Source of the DNA: an uncultured Flavobacteriales bacterium
Lineage (GTDB): Bacteria > Bacteroidota > Bacteroidia > Flavobacteriales > Crocinitomicaceae
Length of the DNA: 64,000 nt
Assembly: GCA_946479285.1 (NCBI GenBank)
Contig: CAMLFH010000010.1
Location: forward strand, 62,001 to 126,000
Direction: 5' to 3'
Under the pieces are notes generated by a model. The model was not told the DNA's origin. It searched no databases and was given only the letters and a program-made list of their open reading frames with translations. This document shows positions 63,132-64,000 of this stretch, one piece after another; the first letter of the stretch is position 1, and the number at the start of each line of letters is the position of its first letter. Made by a program: the position numbers and the translations under genes.

Positions 63132-64000
63132 TTATACAAACAGCTGTGTATTCACCGAATAATCAATGATTTTGATCTGGATGTTTGCTCCAGAATTTTC
63201 AGATTTGTTTTTACCCACAATAAAACTTGCGTCTATCTGCTCACACAAAGAACGGATCAGTTCAAAGCCTAGTGTATTTCCGTTTTGTCTTTCTGATTTA
63301 ATTCCCGGACCATTATCGATTACTTCTATCTGCATGGAATTCCCGATTTGAGAAACGTGGATATTAACGACTAGTTTCTTTCCCGGAACCATCGCGTGTT
63401 TGTAAGAATTTGTAATTAGTTCATTCATGATTAACCCGATCGGGACTGCTTTTGAGATTGGAAGGATTAACTCATTGGAATCTACTTCCAACACCACATC
63501 GGCATCACCGCCAAAGCTATGTTCCACATTGCGGATCAATTCTACCAAATAATCCAGCATGTTCAGATTTCCTACTTTCGACCCGGAATACATTTGCTGG
63601 TGCACCAAAGCCATTGAATACACTCTTCCCCGGCAATCTTCCAAAGCATCAATCACTTCCTGCGAGTTCGAATTGTTCTTTCTAATATTGATCAGGCTGG
63701 TCACAATATTCAGGTTGTTTTTCACCCGGTGATACAATTCGGCTAAAAGCAGGCGCTTCTCCTCGATCACATTCCGGACTTGTTCTTCCTGGCGGATATT
63801 TAACCAGGTAATCACTGTGATCTGCATCAGTCCGCAAAAGAATGCAAAAAGTCCGTTAAAGATTTTCAGCGTGCTCATGGTTGCTTCCGAAACCTGAACG
63901 GGGTAATATTTCGGTCCAAAAATTAAAAGAAAACTAATCGTGAAAAAATAAAGAATGCACCAAATGACCAGGTGAGCGAATGATTCTTTTCTTCCGTAAA
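63132..64000 (-). CDS. Sensor histidine kinase, C-terminal part (start outside window)
   Basis: The frame is open to the last base of the window, so the ATG at 63878 is internal. The visible part has two or more membrane helices (WCILYFFTISFLLIFG, LFAFFCGLMQITVITWL), a short linker and a HisKA_2/LytS-HWE type kinase: LLLAELYHRVKNNLNIV with the phospho-His, N-box IGLIMNELITNSYKHA, and G-box VIDNGPGI and GLELI-like GFELIRSLCEQI. It phosphorylates a partner response regulator, not seen here. The gene runs toward the MITE-like element. Confidence 0.9.
   Translation of the reverse strand, partial: YGRKESFAHLVIWCILYFFTISFLLIFGPKYYPVQVSEATMSTLKIFNGLFAFFCGLMQITVITWLNIRQEEQVRNVIEEKRLLLAELYHRVKNNLNIVTSLINIRKNNSNSQEVIDALEDCRGRVYSMALVHQQMYSGSKVGNLNMLDYLVELIRNVEHSFGGDADVVLEVDSNELILPISKAVPIGLIMNELITNSYKHAMVPGKKLVVNIHVSQIGNSMQIEVIDNGPGIKSERQNGNTLGFELIRSLCEQIDASFIVGKNKSENSGANIQIKIIDYSVNTQLFV

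Overview
The window looks like a chromosomal segment of a Bacteroidota bacterium, most likely a flavobacterium-like member (Crocinitomicaceae/Fluviicola-type is a guess from gene content). The signs are type IX secretion (T9SS) C-terminal sorting domains of type A (positions 1-1158, 17365-19227) and type B (6012-8081, 26774-29320, 30474-30890), a PorP/SprF-like protein, many short lipoproteins, and promoters of the Bacteroidota type (-7 box TAnnTTTG, -33 box TTG).

Region by region. 1-2716: the end of a T9SS cargo gene, then a two-gene minus-strand cassette: a 59-residue peptide ending CPACGMG, joined by a 4-bp ATGA overlap to a DUF692/MNIO-type iron oxidase. This looks like an undescribed RiPP (modified peptide) locus. 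2881-19227: mostly housekeeping and accessory genes: an FGE-like lipoprotein, a radical SAM/DUF4130 pair linked to DNA metabolism, a CPA1 Na+/H+ antiporter, a P-loop NTPase with a small upstream leader ORF, a FAD-Rieske oxidoreductase, hydrolases, and T9SS cargo. 19482-22158: a VWA/MoxR-type ATPase pair. 22234-30304: seven tandem paralogous lipoproteins on the minus strand, interrupted by one T9SS type B protein. 30474-31825: a short CHU_C protein and PorP/SprF partner, translationally coupled. 31842-32474: a GxxExxY nuclease-fold gene bracketed by about 70-bp imperfect inverted repeats, a probable mobile unit. 32505-35874: TerC, UvrB and a lipoprotein.

35875-53625 is the most striking part. 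A gene-poor stretch holds an 11-unit, 22-bp phased degenerate repeat array. It is followed by a minus-strand RHS/YD-repeat polymorphic toxin locus: a 3066-residue RHS protein with its C-terminal tip and partner gene, and downstream four displaced tip cassettes (papain/NlpC-like with an in-frame amber stop, zinc phospholipase C/P1-like, HExxH metallopeptidase-like, and a degenerate duplicate of the attached tip), each with a candidate lipoprotein or secreted immunity gene, plus one orphan lipoprotein. Fragments of the RHS core precede each displaced tip, which suggests tip exchange by homologous recombination.

53912-64000: ordinary genes: DUF3817, ComB-like phosphatase, P1 nuclease/zinc phospholipase C-like enzyme, SlyD-like isomerase, two PorT-like beta-barrels, alpha/beta hydrolase, a NatAB-like ABC exporter, an SF1 helicase and the C-terminal part of a sensor histidine kinase running off the right edge. 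Small inverted-repeat elements sit directly after stop codons at several places (20590, 56593, 61005, 62948). No rRNA, tRNA or CRISPR array was recognised. All family names come from reading motifs by eye, not from database searches.
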